A stretch of DNA of 64,000 bases from contig NZ_JAICDG010000005.1 of NCBI RefSeq assembly GCF_022751215.1, forward strand, positions 594,969 through 658,968, read 5' to 3'. The stretch is from Actinomadura terrae (lineage in GTDB: Bacteria > Actinomycetota > Actinomycetes > Streptosporangiales > Streptosporangiaceae). A model generated the notes under the pieces. That model did no database searches, was not told the DNA's origin, and saw nothing but the letters and a program-made list of their open reading frames with translations. Positions within the stretch are counted from its first letter, which is position 1. The number at the start of each line of letters is the position of its first letter. The translations under genes and the position numbers were made by a program. Below, one piece after another: positions 32,845-42,357 of the stretch.

Positions 32845-34644
32845 GTGAAGCTGTCCGCCCTCGCCCGCGCCGCTCTCACCGCACCCGCATCCGCCGACGC
32901 AGGAGACCGCCGGACCAGCGTGGGTGATCTGCTCGCGCCCTCCGCGCTCCGTGTAAACGCGTCTTCCCTAGAGATGCCGGACGGCTGCTGCGCGTCGTTC
33001 GCCGTAGCCGGATACCCGCGTGACGTCGGGGCGGGCTGGCTGGAACCCCTCCTCACCTACCCCGGTCGCCTCGACGTCTCCCTGCACGTAGAGCCGATCC
33101 CGCCGATGGTCGCCGCCCAACGGCTCCGGCGACAGCTCGCACGCCTGGAGTCCAGCGCTCGCGCCAACGCCGAGGCAGGCCGCCTGGCCGACTTCAGCGC
33201 CGAGGCCGCCAGTGACGATGCCGTCGATCTGGCCTCGGCGCTGGCGCGCGGCGACGGTCGCCTATTCCGAGTCGGCCTGTACCTCACCGTCCACGCATGG
33301 AACACCGCGGAGCTGGACGCCGAGGTACAGCAGGTGAAGGCCCTGGCCGCGTCTCTGCTGCTGGACGCACAACCGACAACCTTCCGCGCCGTCCAAGGCT
33401 GGGTGTCCACGCTGCCACTCGGAACGGACGCGATCCGGCAGCGCCGCACATTCGACACCAGCGCGCTCGCCGCGTCGTTCCCGTTCGCCTCACCGGACCT
33501 GAACGCTCCCACCGGCTCCAACGAGGTGCTGTACGGGGTCAACGTCGCCAGCTCCGGCGTCGTCATGTGGGACCGGTTCGCCCAGGACAATCACAATTCC
33601 GTCGTCCTGGCCAGGTCCGGCGCTGGCAAGAGCTACTTCACCAAGCTTGAAGCGCTGCGTCTGCTCTACCACGGCGTCGAGGTGTCGGTGATCGACCCCG
33701 AAGACGAGTACCGGCGCCTGGCCGAAACCGCCGGCGGAACCCACATCGCGCTCGGCGCTCAAGGCGTGACCTTCAACCCTCTGGACCTGCCCAACGACCA
33801 GGCCGGAGACGTCCTGATCAGGCGAGCCCTGTTCACTCACACGCTCGTCGCCGCGATGCTCGGCGAGCCTCTGACACCCGCTGCGCGACCCGTCCTCGAC
33901 CGCGCAGTCCTGGCCGCCTACGCGGCGAAGGGCATCAACTCCGACCCCGACACCTGGGCAGTGCCCGCTCCGCTGCTGGCCGATCTGGTCGAACAACTCG
34001 CGATCAGTTCCCATCCAGAGGGCATCGCTATCGCCGACCGCCTCGCGCCGTACGTCACCGGTTCCTACAAGGACCTGTTCGCCGCAGCCACAACCACCCG
34101 CCCAGACGGACACCTGGTGGTGTTCTCCCTGAGAGACCTGCCCGAGGAGATCAAGTCCGTCGGGGTGCTGCTCGCGCTGGACGCGATCTGGCGCAAGGTC
34201 GCCAACCCCGCCGACCGCCGTCCCCGACTGGTCATCGTGGACGAGGCGTGGCTGCTGATGAAGGAGGCCGAGGGCGCCCGGTTCCTCTACCGGCTCGCCA
34301 AGTCCGCCCGAAAGCACTGGGCGGGCCTGACCGTCGTCACCCAGGACGCCGAGGACCTGCTCGCCTCCGATCTCGGCCGCGCCGTGGTCGCCAACTCGGC
34401 GACCCAAATCCTGCTCCGCCAATCACCCCAAGCCGTCTCGGCCGTCGGTGATGCATTCGGGCTGTCGGAAGGCGAGCGGGCGTTCTTGCTGTCAGCCGAG
34501 AGAGGCGAGGGCCTCCTGTGCGGTGGCAACGCCGACGATCGGGCAGCCTTCGCCGCCATCTCGTCACCCGCAGAACACAAGGTCATCACCACCGACCCCG
34601 CCGAACTGCTCGACCACGGCAGCGAGGAGGCCGACCCGCTGTGA
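32845..34644 (+). CDS. VirB4-type conjugation ATPase
   Basis: The protein has 599 residues. The Walker A motif ARSGAGKS is at about 256-263 and Walker B LVIVDEAWLLM at about 461-471. Further VirB4 landmarks are DPEDEYRRLAE, VTQDAEDLLASDLGRAVVANSATQ (given in parts) and LLRQSPQAV. It powers pilus assembly and substrate transfer. GTG 32845 lies about 40 bases after the PrgI stop. Its own stop overlaps the coupling-protein start (GTGA). Confidence 0.9.
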   Translation: MKLSALARAALTAPASADAGDRRTSVGDLLAPSALRVNASSLEMPDGCCASFAVAGYPRDVGAGWLEPLLTYPGRLDVSLHVEPIPPMVAAQRLRRQLARLESSARANAEAGRLADFSAEAASDDAVDLASALARGDGRLFRVGLYLTVHAWNTAELDAEVQQVKALAASLLLDAQPTTFRAVQGWVSTLPLGTDAIRQRRTFDTSALAASFPFASPDLNAPTGSNEVLYGVNVASSGVVMWDRFAQDNHNSVVLARSGAGKSYFTKLEALRLLYHGVEVSVIDPEDEYRRLAETAGGTHIALGAQGVTFNPLDLPNDQAGDVLIRRALFTHTLVAAMLGEPLTPAARPVLDRAVLAAYAAKGINSDPDTWAVPAPLLADLVEQLAISSHPEGIAIADRLAPYVTGSYKDLFAAATTTRPDGHLVVFSLRDLPEEIKSVGVLLALDAIWRKVANPADRRPRLVIVDEAWLLMKEAEGARFLYRLAKSARKHWAGLTVVTQDAEDLLASDLGRAVVANSATQILLRQSPQAVSAVGDAFGLSEGERAFLLSAERGEGLLCGGNADDRAAFAAISSPAEHKVITTDPAELLDHGSEEADPL

Positions 34645-37103
34645 CCTCGCCTCTTACCGATGCATCGTGGACGCACATCTTCGACCAGGCCGAACGGCTC
34701 CCCGCCCTGGCCGCCCGAACCCCGCCTGTAGCCGTTGCCGTGGGCGGAGCCGTCACCGTGACGTTCACAGCCCTGCGTTCCCTGGTGTGGCGATGGCGTG
34801 CCCAACTCTTCGCGCTCGACGCGCGGCTGATCACCGTCTCTGTACCGTCCCAGGTCGATCCGTCGAGTGCGCCCGCCTGGTGGGCCCACCAGGCCGGGCT
34901 GCTCGCTCCGGCCTGGAAACGCTGGATCTTCGGATCACCACATCTGGCGTTCGAGTACGTCGCCGACGCCGCCGGGGTACACATCCAGATCTGGGTTCCC
35001 GGCCTGGTACCACCAGGGATGATCGAAGAGACCATACGCGCGGCCTGGCCAGGCGCCACCACCACGACCACTCCAGCCAAGCCCCCGCTGCCCTTCGACG
35101 TCGCCACCACCGGAGGCCGACTCGTCCTGGGCCGCGACGACTCCCATCCGCTGAAGACCGGCCACGATACTGACCCGCTCCGATCCCTTCTCGGTGCGGT
35201 CAGCGGGCTCGAACAGGGTCAGCACGCGTCTGTCCAGATTCTCGCCCGTCCCGTCACGGGGCTCCGGCTGGCACGCGGCTACCGAGTCGCCGCGGCGCTT
35301 CGCCGGGGAGCGGCCGCCTCCCTACGAGGCCTGTTCTTCGACCTCATCACAACCGGATTCCGCTCCCGTGCAACACGCGGCTACCCCACTCCAGCCACAC
35401 AGCTCAGCGCACATCCCGAACGCGCTGAGCAAATCCGCGCGATCTTGGCGAAGGCCGCTCAACCGCGCTTCGAGGTCGACATCCGCTACGCCGTCGCCAC
35501 GTCCGATCATCCAGACGCTGAGAAGTGGCTCCGCGGACGAGCGCACGCCATCGCCTCGCTATCCGCCCTGTACGCCTCCGGCCACCAGCACCTACGCCGC
35601 CGCAGACTGCATGATCCCGCCACCGCCCTGGCCACGCGAAGGCTCGGATCGGGGTACTTGCTCGGTGCAGCCGAGCTGGCAGCGCTCGCGCATCTCCCCC
35701 ATGACCCGGACGTACCCGGCATCACCCGTGCAGGAGCCCGTCCGGTCGGACCATCACCGGACGTCCCAGCCGCCCCCACCCCAGCAGCAGGGCCCGTACG
35801 AGTCCTTGGCGATGCCGACGCAGGCCACCCCCGACCCGTCGCGATGCCGGTCATCGGGACGCGGCAACACGTCCACGTCCTCGGACAGACCGGCGTCGGC
35901 AAATCAACACTGCTCGCCTCACTCATCCTGGCCGACGCCCACGAGGGCAGAGGCGCCTTGGTCATCGACCCGAAAGGCGACCTCGTCACCGACGTCCTGG
36001 ATCGGCTCCCCCGTCACATGGCCGGGCGAACAGTGGTGTTCGACCCGTCCGACACGGCACCACCGCCATCGGTCGGCATCCTGTCCGGCCCCGACCCCGC
36101 TTTCGCGGTCGACTCCGTAGTGTCGATCTTTCATCGCTGCTTTCGATCGTCCTGGGGACCACGCCTGGACGACCTGCTGCGCTCGGCCTGCCTGAGCCTG
36201 ATCCACGCCTACGGCCCGCGCGCCACACTCGCCCAAGTTCCCCAACTGCTCACAGACTCCGCCTTCAGAGCACGCGCGGTCGGACGGCTCACCGACGACC
36301 TTCTACGCGGCTTCTGGGCGGGCTATGACGAGTTGTCCCCAGCCGGACGGGCAGCCGCGATCGGTCCCGTGATGAACAAGCTCCGTGCGGTGCTGCTGCG
36401 TCCGTTCGTCCACCAAGCCCTGTCCGCGACCGGATCAACCGTCGATCTCGCCCACCACCTCGACCGCGGCGGCCTCATCCTGGCCCGCCTTCCCAAAGGC
36501 GTCCTCGGCGAGGACGCCGCCCGCCTCATGGGCTCCTTGCTGCTAGCCCACACCTGGCAGGGCGTCACCCGCCGCGCCGCGCTCCCCGAAGACGAACGCC
36601 CGGACGCGGCCGCCTACATCGACGAGTGCCACAACTTCCTCAACCTGCCGGGCTCGGTAAGCGACATCTTGGCCGAAGCCCGCGGCTACCGGCTCTCCCT
36701 CGTCCTCGCCCACCAACACCTCTCGCAGTTCCCGAAAGACCTCCGCGACGCGGTGTCCGCCGACGCCCGCAACAAGATCTACTTCGCCGCCTCACCCGAG
36801 GACGCCGGAGACCTGGCCCGGCACGCCGGCCCCATCCTGTCCGCACATGACCTCGCCCACCTCGGCGCCTACCAAGCCGCCGGACGTCTGGTCACCGCCG
36901 GCCAACCAGCCCAGGCATTCACCTTCCGCACCCGCCCACTCCGCGCCCCGATCCCAGGCCGCGCCGACCACATCCGAGCAGCTTCACGCCAACGCTTCAC
37001 ACCACGCGTGACAACGACGAAGCCCACCACCAGAAGGACGAATCCGCTGCCCCACGACCCGCGCGCCGAGCAGCCTGTCGCCGAGGAGAACAGGTCACGT
37101 TGA
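34641..37103 (+). CDS. VirD4/TraD-type coupling ATPase
   Basis: The protein has 820 residues. GTG 34641 overlaps the VirB4 stop. An N-terminal region without clear membrane helices (one hydrophobic stretch about residue 30-50) precedes the motor domain: Walker A LGQTGVGKST (about 412-421) and Walker B AAYIDECHNF (about 656-665). The motif AEARGYRLSLVLAHQHLSQ follows, as in TraG/VirD4-type coupling proteins. It delivers the DNA-relaxase complex to the channel. A relaxase is not seen in the window. Confidence 0.88.
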   Translation: MTSPLTDASWTHIFDQAERLPALAARTPPVAVAVGGAVTVTFTALRSLVWRWRAQLFALDARLITVSVPSQVDPSSAPAWWAHQAGLLAPAWKRWIFGSPHLAFEYVADAAGVHIQIWVPGLVPPGMIEETIRAAWPGATTTTTPAKPPLPFDVATTGGRLVLGRDDSHPLKTGHDTDPLRSLLGAVSGLEQGQHASVQILARPVTGLRLARGYRVAAALRRGAAASLRGLFFDLITTGFRSRATRGYPTPATQLSAHPERAEQIRAILAKAAQPRFEVDIRYAVATSDHPDAEKWLRGRAHAIASLSALYASGHQHLRRRRLHDPATALATRRLGSGYLLGAAELAALAHLPHDPDVPGITRAGARPVGPSPDVPAAPTPAAGPVRVLGDADAGHPRPVAMPVIGTRQHVHVLGQTGVGKSTLLASLILADAHEGRGALVIDPKGDLVTDVLDRLPRHMAGRTVVFDPSDTAPPPSVGILSGPDPAFAVDSVVSIFHRCFRSSWGPRLDDLLRSACLSLIHAYGPRATLAQVPQLLTDSAFRARAVGRLTDDLLRGFWAGYDELSPAGRAAAIGPVMNKLRAVLLRPFVHQALSATGSTVDLAHHLDRGGLILARLPKGVLGEDAARLMGSLLLAHTWQGVTRRAALPEDERPDAAAYIDECHNFLNLPGSVSDILAEARGYRLSLVLAHQHLSQFPKDLRDAVSADARNKIYFAASPEDAGDLARHAGPILSAHDLAHLGAYQAAGRLVTAGQPAQAFTFRTRPLRAPIPGRADHIRAASRQRFTPRVTTTKPTTRRTNPLPHDPRAEQPVAEENRSR

Positions 37104-38023
37104 AGAAGACGATCCGTCACCGCCAAGCGCCCACCACGCCCAGACGAGCAACGCCCGAACTCTTCCTTGAGCTCTGCGCACGTCTCACCGACCGCGATCA
37201 CGCGATCCTCGAACTGGTCTGGGAACACCGCGTCCTCACCACGCACCAACTCGCCGCCATCTTCTTCTCCACACCCGGCAAGGCCCGCGACCGCCTCTTG
37301 CAGTTGTTCCGGCTCAAGGCGCTCGAACGCTTTCAACCATGGGTCCCGGTCGGAGCAGCGCCCTACCACTGGGTCCTTGGTCCGTTGGGCGCCCAGCGCT
37401 TGGCCGCCCACCGCGACACCACCCTCGCCGGACTCGGCTACCGGCGGACCACTGCACTACAGATCAGCCATTCCCGGCACCTGGCCCACCAGGTCGGCGT
37501 CAACGAGTTCTTCACCCAACTCCACGCCCACGCCCGCCACACGACCGAGGTCCACCTCGATAAATGGTGGCCCGAGCGCCGCTGCACCCAACTATGGGGA
37601 GACCTCGCCCGCCCAGACGCATACGGCCGATGGACCGAAACCACCCGCGAGCAGCAGCAACCGACAACGGTCGACTTCTTCCTCGAGCACGACACCGGCA
37701 GCGTCACACTCGCCAAAGTCGCCGCCAAACTCAACGGCTACGAGGCCCTCAGCGAGGCCACCGGCATAACGACCCCGGTCCTGTTCTGGCTGCCCAGCAC
37801 CCGCCGCGAAGCCCACCTCCGCGCGCTACTGGGAACACCACCGGTCCCAGTCGCCACGGCCGTCCACACCCCCGCCGACACCACCACCGGCGGCCCCGCC
37901 GGGCCCATATGGCTACCAGCAAGGCAGGACGGCCCCCGCCACCGATTGATCGACCTAGCCAGCACATCGCCGCACTCATCCGATGCCTACTCCGGCAGGA
38001 TGGACGGCGACGCTTGCCGATAG
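37100..38023 (+). CDS. Replication-relaxation family protein
   Basis: The protein has 307 residues. The TTG at 37100 overlaps the coupling-protein stop. The N-terminal winged helix (DRDHAILELVWEHRVLTTHQ, then a family-typical FFSTPGKARDRLLQLF) and the nuclease-like middle (TTVDFFLEHDTGSVTL, then YEALSEATG) are those of the replication-relaxation family of actinobacterial mobile elements. It is thought to act on plasmid DNA during transfer or replication. Its biochemical activity is not established. Confidence 0.78.
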   Translation: MKKTIRHRQAPTTPRRATPELFLELCARLTDRDHAILELVWEHRVLTTHQLAAIFFSTPGKARDRLLQLFRLKALERFQPWVPVGAAPYHWVLGPLGAQRLAAHRDTTLAGLGYRRTTALQISHSRHLAHQVGVNEFFTQLHAHARHTTEVHLDKWWPERRCTQLWGDLARPDAYGRWTETTREQQQPTTVDFFLEHDTGSVTLAKVAAKLNGYEALSEATGITTPVLFWLPSTRREAHLRALLGTPPVPVATAVHTPADTTTGGPAGPIWLPARQDGPRHRLIDLASTSPHSSDAYSGRMDGDACR

Positions 38024-38997
38024 TCGCACTCCTGGCCGCCCTCGTGGTCCTGGTGGCCGTCCTCATCGGCGCCGCCACCGGCTCAGCTCCCACCTCCAAC
38101 GGATGCGAACCGCAGGCCAACGGCCCACCAGTCGCCGGAATCCCCGCCGACTACCTCGCCCTCTACCGCCAAGCCGCATCCAACTACGGCATTCCCTGGG
38201 AGATCCTCGCCGCCATCGGATCCATCGAGTCCGACCACGGACGCTCCAAAGCTCCGGGCGTCCAATCCGGTGAGAACCATGTCGGAGCCGGTGGTCCCAT
38301 GCAGTTCCTAGCCAGTACCTGGGCCAGCTTCGGCGTCGACGGCAACCACGATGGCAAGAAGAACCGCTACGACCCAGCCGACGCCATCCCCGCCACGGCC
38401 AACTACCTCCGGCACAACGGGGCACCGCCCAAAATGCGCACCGCGCTCTTCGCCTACAACCACAGCAACGCCTACGTCGACGACGTCCTCAGCCGTGCAC
38501 GCAACTACAAGATGACGCCCGCCACCAGCAGCACTCCGACGGAGGCAACACCTCCAACCGAGTGCACTGAAGCAGCCGCAATCACCGTACCCAACGCCAC
38601 CATCGCGAAGATCATCGCCTTCGCCATGGCCCAACGCGGCAAGCCATACGTCCTCGGAGCCGCCGGCCCCGATGCCTGGGACTGCTCCAGCCTCGTCCAA
38701 GCCGCCTACAAGGCCGCTGGCCTCGCCATCCCCCGCACGACCTTCACTCAATGGCCCTTCGGCGTCCGAATCCCCAACAGCCAAACACAACCCGGCGACC
38801 TGGTCTTCTTCAACTCCGGCCCCGGCACTTCCAGCAACCACCCAGGCCACGTGGGCCTCGTCATCGCCCCAGGCATGATGATCGCCGCCCGCTGCTCAAA
38901 CTGCCACCCTGCCATCGGCGTAGAAACCTACCGTCGCCCAGACTGGATCGGCACCACCCGCCCCCTGCTCAAGATAACGAGTGCATCGAGTCGATGA
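37909..38997 (+). CDS. Cell-wall hydrolase with lysozyme-like and NlpC/P60 domains
   Basis: The protein has about 362 residues when started at ATG 37909. A later start is possible because this one overlaps the previous gene by 115 bases. A membrane anchor (LPIVALLAALVVLVAVLIG) is followed by a lytic-transglycosylase domain with catalytic Glu in AIGSIESDHGRS and the AGGPMQFLASTW motif. An NlpC/P60 peptidase with the catalytic Cys in AWDCSSLVQAAY and His in NHPGHVGLVI follows. VirB1-like proteins of this type open peptidoglycan for the transfer apparatus. Confidence 0.88.
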   Translation: MATSKAGRPPPPIDRPSQHIAALIRCLLRQDGRRRLPIVALLAALVVLVAVLIGAATGSAPTSNGCEPQANGPPVAGIPADYLALYRQAASNYGIPWEILAAIGSIESDHGRSKAPGVQSGENHVGAGGPMQFLASTWASFGVDGNHDGKKNRYDPADAIPATANYLRHNGAPPKMRTALFAYNHSNAYVDDVLSRARNYKMTPATSSTPTEATPPTECTEAAAITVPNATIAKIIAFAMAQRGKPYVLGAAGPDAWDCSSLVQAAYKAAGLAIPRTTFTQWPFGVRIPNSQTQPGDLVFFNSGPGTSSNHPGHVGLVIAPGMMIAARCSNCHPAIGVETYRRPDWIGTTRPLLKITSASSR

Positions 38998-39484
38998 GGT
39001 GGAGTCTCCCAAAGCCTCCGGCCGAATAGGTAGAGCACTATCGCCAAGGTAGCGTTCCCCGCCACGGTGCCGAAACAATCCAGTTCCTGCGTCCCTAGTG
39101 CCATCGCTAGCTCAAATTCTCCGCGTATCACTAGTTCCAATGTGACGTTGGGTGCATCGGTGATGCAGAGTTAGCGCGGATAGCCGCGGCCGACGGCCCT
39201 CCGGGTGCGGCACGCCGACAGTACCGAGAGGACGAGGCGATAGCCGACGACACGCATCCCGGTAATGGGTCGGCCCGCCGTCCGGGGTAGTCGTACAGGA
39301 TACTCGTCCAGGCTTCCAGCCGCTTCGCCCAAATTCGCCTGGGATACCTGCGTGCAGATCGGTGATCGAAGTATCGACGGTACTAGTGGGCGCCGCCCGC
39401 ATCTGTCACATGGCGTCGGCCCGTGCGCCGTCCGGCTGATTTCACGCCGCCGTGCCGGTCCCGGCCGATGTCGAATCGGGCCTT
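38998..39484. other. Non-coding stretch between convergent transfer and STAND genes
   Basis: These 487 bases lie between the stops of the cell-wall hydrolase and the STAND NTPase. I see no gene. Short frames on the minus strand have neither a start with ribosome-binding site nor a recognisable product. The base composition is less GC-rich than the flanking genes. No strong hairpin terminator is evident by eye. Confidence 0.5.
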
Positions 39485-41932
39485 CTACCGAGCCCTCTCT
39501 CGGCTCTTCCGTACCCTCTTTGTGAGGGGGTGTTCCTCACCTAACACCCGACGGCATTTTGCCAAGGTGACCTCCAGTAGCGGAATCGCCTGAAGTAGAT
39601 CCCCCGCCGCCTGGTACGCGCCCGCCAGGTTGTTGCGGGAGTTAAGGACGTAGGGGTGGTCGCCGCCTAGTACCTGCTCCATGTCGGCCAGCGTCTCCTG
39701 GTACAGCGGAATCGCCCGCCCCAGATCACCCGCCGTCGCGTAGGCGCCAGCCAGGTTGTTACGGGAGTTCAGGGCGTCGGGGTGGAGACGGCCCAGCACT
39801 CGCTCCCGGTCGGCCAACGTCACCTCCAGCAGCGGAATCGCCTGAAGTAGATCACCTGCCGTCTGGTACGCGTAGGCCAAATTGTTGCGGGAAGTCAGAG
39901 TGTCGGGATGGTCACCGCCTAGCACTCGCTCCTGGTCGGCCAACGTCTCCTGATACAGCGGAATCGCCTGAAGTAGATCACCTGCCGTCTGGTACGCGTA
40001 GGCCAAATTGTTGCGGGAAGTCAGAGTGTCGGGATGGTCACCGCCTAGCACTCGCTCCCTGTCGGCCAACGTCTCCTGATACAGCGGAATCGCCCGCCCC
40101 AGATCACCCACCGACTCATAGGCGCCAGCCAAATTGTTGCGGGAGATCAGAGTGTGGTGGTGGTCGCCGCCCAGCACTCGCTCCCGGTCGGCCAACGTCT
40201 CCTGATACAGCGGAATCGCCCGCCCCAAATCGCCCACCGACTCATAGGCGCCAGCCAAATTGTTGCGGGTGGTCAAAGTTCCGGGGTGGTCGCCGCCCAG
40301 CACTCGCTCCATGTCGGCCAACGTCTCCTGATACAGCGGGATCGCCCGCCCCAAATCGCCCACCGACTCATAGGCGCTAGCCAAGTTGTGGCGGGAGATC
40401 AGGGTGTTGTGGTGATGGGGGCCATGGAGGCGTTGGTCGATGGCGAGAGCGCGCTGGTAGTAGGTTATGGCGCGCGCGATGGCGCCTTGCTCTCGCAGGA
40501 ACGAGGCAGCACCGTCCAGCAGATGACTGGTTGTGGTGGTGTCGGTGGCGGGATCGGTGTGTTCGGCCATGGCGTCGATGTGCGGCAGCAGGATCCGCCA
40601 GGTCGGCCATCCCACGGGGTCGTCGAAATCGGCGGGGGCGGCCTTCTTAAGCAGGGAGGTGGCGTGGTGGCGGGCGGTATCGATGTCGGTGGGTTGGCGG
40701 TGGGGGTCGCGGGGGTCGGGGGTGCGGGCGACGGCCTGGACCAGGCGGTGCACGCTGATGGTCTCGGGGCCCAGGGTGATCATGTTGTAGGCGGCGAGAT
40801 CCCCCAGCGCCGTGACCAGCCCGACCGGATCGGCGAACGGGCCGACCTGGTTGGTGATGGAGGCGAGCAGGGTGCGGGGGATGGCGTCGGGCGCCCACCA
40901 GGCCATGACCCGCAGCAGCGCACCGGCCAGCGGGATGCTCTCGGCAAGGGTGTCCAGCGTGATGCGCCAGATCCGGGCGATCGTGCGTTCGGCATCGCTC
41001 CCCCGCGCCGCCCGATCGAACATCGCCATTGGGTTGGCGCGCAGGAGTTCCAGGTAGGACGCCGGGGTGAGATGCGCCTGGCGGATGAAGGCGCCGGCCT
41101 GCTTGACCGCCAGCGGCAACCAACCCAGCTCAGCGCACAACTCCGCACCCCCCTCCAACCCGGCGGACAACCCACCGCCCGCGCCGGAGGTCGGGCGGCC
41201 GGCGGTGAGGACACCGCGCAGCAACTCCAGGGCCTCCGAGTCGCTCAGCACGTCCAGCTCGATCAGCGCCGGGACGATATCGTGCCAGCCCTCCCGCAAC
41301 CGACTGGTGATCAGGAACCGGCCCGCCGGGGCGCCCGCCACCAATTCGGTCACATCACCGGGATCGGTAACGTTGTCCAGCACCACCAGCCACCCCGCAT
41401 GGGACGTCAGCCACCGCCGCGCCCACACCGCCCGCTCCTCCACCGGCACCGCCCCCGGCGCGGCCAGTGTGCCCCGAGTCATCTCCGGCACCAGCATCCC
41501 CGCCAACCCGGCCAGCCCCGCCGTGATGTTGGCGGGCGAGTCTGCGGTGATCCACCAGGTCAGCACATGCGCGTCGGCGCGCTGCCGCGCCCACCGCGCG
41601 GCCAGCGTGCTCTTACCGACCCCACCCAGCCCATGCACTGCCTGCACCACCGCCCCACCCGGCCCCGCCAACGCAGCATCCAACTCCGCCAGCTCCCCGA
41701 CGCGGCCGACGAACAACTCCGTACCGAACCGCAGATTTGACGGCGCCCCCCGCGGCGGATCGACCTCCTCGGCCCTGGGCAACGGCACCGCCTGATACAC
41801 ATCACCCACATGCGTGGACGAGTTGATCACATCTCCTCCGGCGGCGATCGCCGCCGGACCAGCCCCCTCGACCGGCTCCGGGCCACCAGATGCGGGTTCG
41901 CCCGCCGCGGGGCGACGCACACGGCGCCTCAT
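39485..41932 (-). CDS. STAND NTPase with TPR repeats and N-terminal shared signalling motif
   Basis: The protein has 815 residues. An N-terminal motif (residues 24-41: AGPAAIAAGGDVINSSTH) matches the adjacent small membrane protein. An NB-ARC-type NTPase follows: GLGGVGKST at 101-109, Walker B WLVVLDNV at 181-188, RFLITSR and WLPLAVK. After a helical middle there are at least seven consecutive 42-residue TPR repeats of the kinesin-light-chain type (NNLAGAYESVGDLGRAIPLY). TPR sensor plus STAND switch is the layout of bacterial NLR-like immune or cell-death proteins. The ATG overlaps the stop of the small membrane-protein gene (ATGA). The trigger and effect are inferred from architecture. Confidence 0.88.
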   Translation of the reverse strand: MRRRVRRPAAGEPASGGPEPVEGAGPAAIAAGGDVINSSTHVGDVYQAVPLPRAEEVDPPRGAPSNLRFGTELFVGRVGELAELDAALAGPGGAVVQAVHGLGGVGKSTLAARWARQRADAHVLTWWITADSPANITAGLAGLAGMLVPEMTRGTLAAPGAVPVEERAVWARRWLTSHAGWLVVLDNVTDPGDVTELVAGAPAGRFLITSRLREGWHDIVPALIELDVLSDSEALELLRGVLTAGRPTSGAGGGLSAGLEGGAELCAELGWLPLAVKQAGAFIRQAHLTPASYLELLRANPMAMFDRAARGSDAERTIARIWRITLDTLAESIPLAGALLRVMAWWAPDAIPRTLLASITNQVGPFADPVGLVTALGDLAAYNMITLGPETISVHRLVQAVARTPDPRDPHRQPTDIDTARHHATSLLKKAAPADFDDPVGWPTWRILLPHIDAMAEHTDPATDTTTTSHLLDGAASFLREQGAIARAITYYQRALAIDQRLHGPHHHNTLISRHNLASAYESVGDLGRAIPLYQETLADMERVLGGDHPGTLTTRNNLAGAYESVGDLGRAIPLYQETLADRERVLGGDHHHTLISRNNLAGAYESVGDLGRAIPLYQETLADRERVLGGDHPDTLTSRNNLAYAYQTAGDLLQAIPLYQETLADQERVLGGDHPDTLTSRNNLAYAYQTAGDLLQAIPLLEVTLADRERVLGRLHPDALNSRNNLAGAYATAGDLGRAIPLYQETLADMEQVLGGDHPYVLNSRNNLAGAYQAAGDLLQAIPLLEVTLAKCRRVLGEEHPLTKRVRKSRERAR
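39581..40462 (-). repeat. Seven 126-bp tandem repeats encoding the TPR units
   Basis: The phrase cggaatcgcc recurs at 126-base spacing (39581, 39707, 39833, 39959, 40085, 40211; at 40337 as cgggatcgcc). Neighbouring units, especially those beginning near 39842 and 39968, differ by only a few bases. Because similarity is this high at DNA level, the array has probably expanded recently and could change in copy number. Confidence 0.8.
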
Positions 41933-42357
41933 GAGGCTCCCGAGTCGTCCCAGGTCACCTCGGTCCCCGAATCGCTGACATTGCCTCCCGCCGCCATCGC
42001 CCCCAGCCCCGACGCGCTCACCCTTCCACCCGATGCCGGCGCCGATGGTGGAGGTGCTGGAGCGGCCGACGCCGACCGGGACACCCTCGTCCAGGACCCC
42101 GACACCGAGCCTTGCGCCGCGATCGCGCCGTCCCCCGACGCCGACACCCCGCCCGGCCCGCCCGGCTCCGGGTCAGGGTCGGGGGTGAAGGTCAGCCACG
42201 CCAGCAGGCCACCCCCCACCACGACGGACGCCGCCGTCGCCGCCCACCACGCCGCATCCCACCGCTGCGTCAACATCCCCGTGGCCACATTCACCACCGC
42301 ACCCACCACCACACCCGCGCCCGCCGCAACCGCCTGCCGCCAACGCCCAGTACTCAT
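41929..42357 (-). CDS. Small two-helix membrane protein carrying the STAND-shared motif twice
   Basis: The protein has 142 residues. Two hydrophobic helices (about 10-29 and 36-56) are followed by a Pro/Asp/Gly linker. Two copies of a motif follow: SGDGAIAAQGSVSGSWTRV (74-92) and SGLGAMAAGGNVSDSGTEV (116-134). The same motif opens the STAND protein encoded by the next, overlapping gene. ATG 42357 has GGAAGGGGG upstream. The combination of membrane helices and a repeated motif shared with an NLR-like NTPase fits an effector recruited through motif templating, as in bacterial amyloid signalling. This function is inference. Confidence 0.7.
   Translation of the reverse strand: MSTGRWRQAVAAGAGVVVGAVVNVATGMLTQRWDAAWWAATAASVVVGGGLLAWLTFTPDPDPEPGGPGGVSASGDGAIAAQGSVSGSWTRVSRSASAAPAPPPSAPASGGRVSASGLGAMAAGGNVSDSGTEVTWDDSGAS

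Noticed and set aside
34518..34640. Earlier start for the coupling ATPase inside VirB4
   Set aside because: GTG 34641 overlaps the VirB4 stop and matches the coupled layout of the operon. The extra 41 codons are out-of-frame VirB4 sequence.
40154..41740. 528-codon plus-strand frame opposite the STAND NTPase
   Set aside because: Shadow produced by the TPR repeats and GC bias. No motif.
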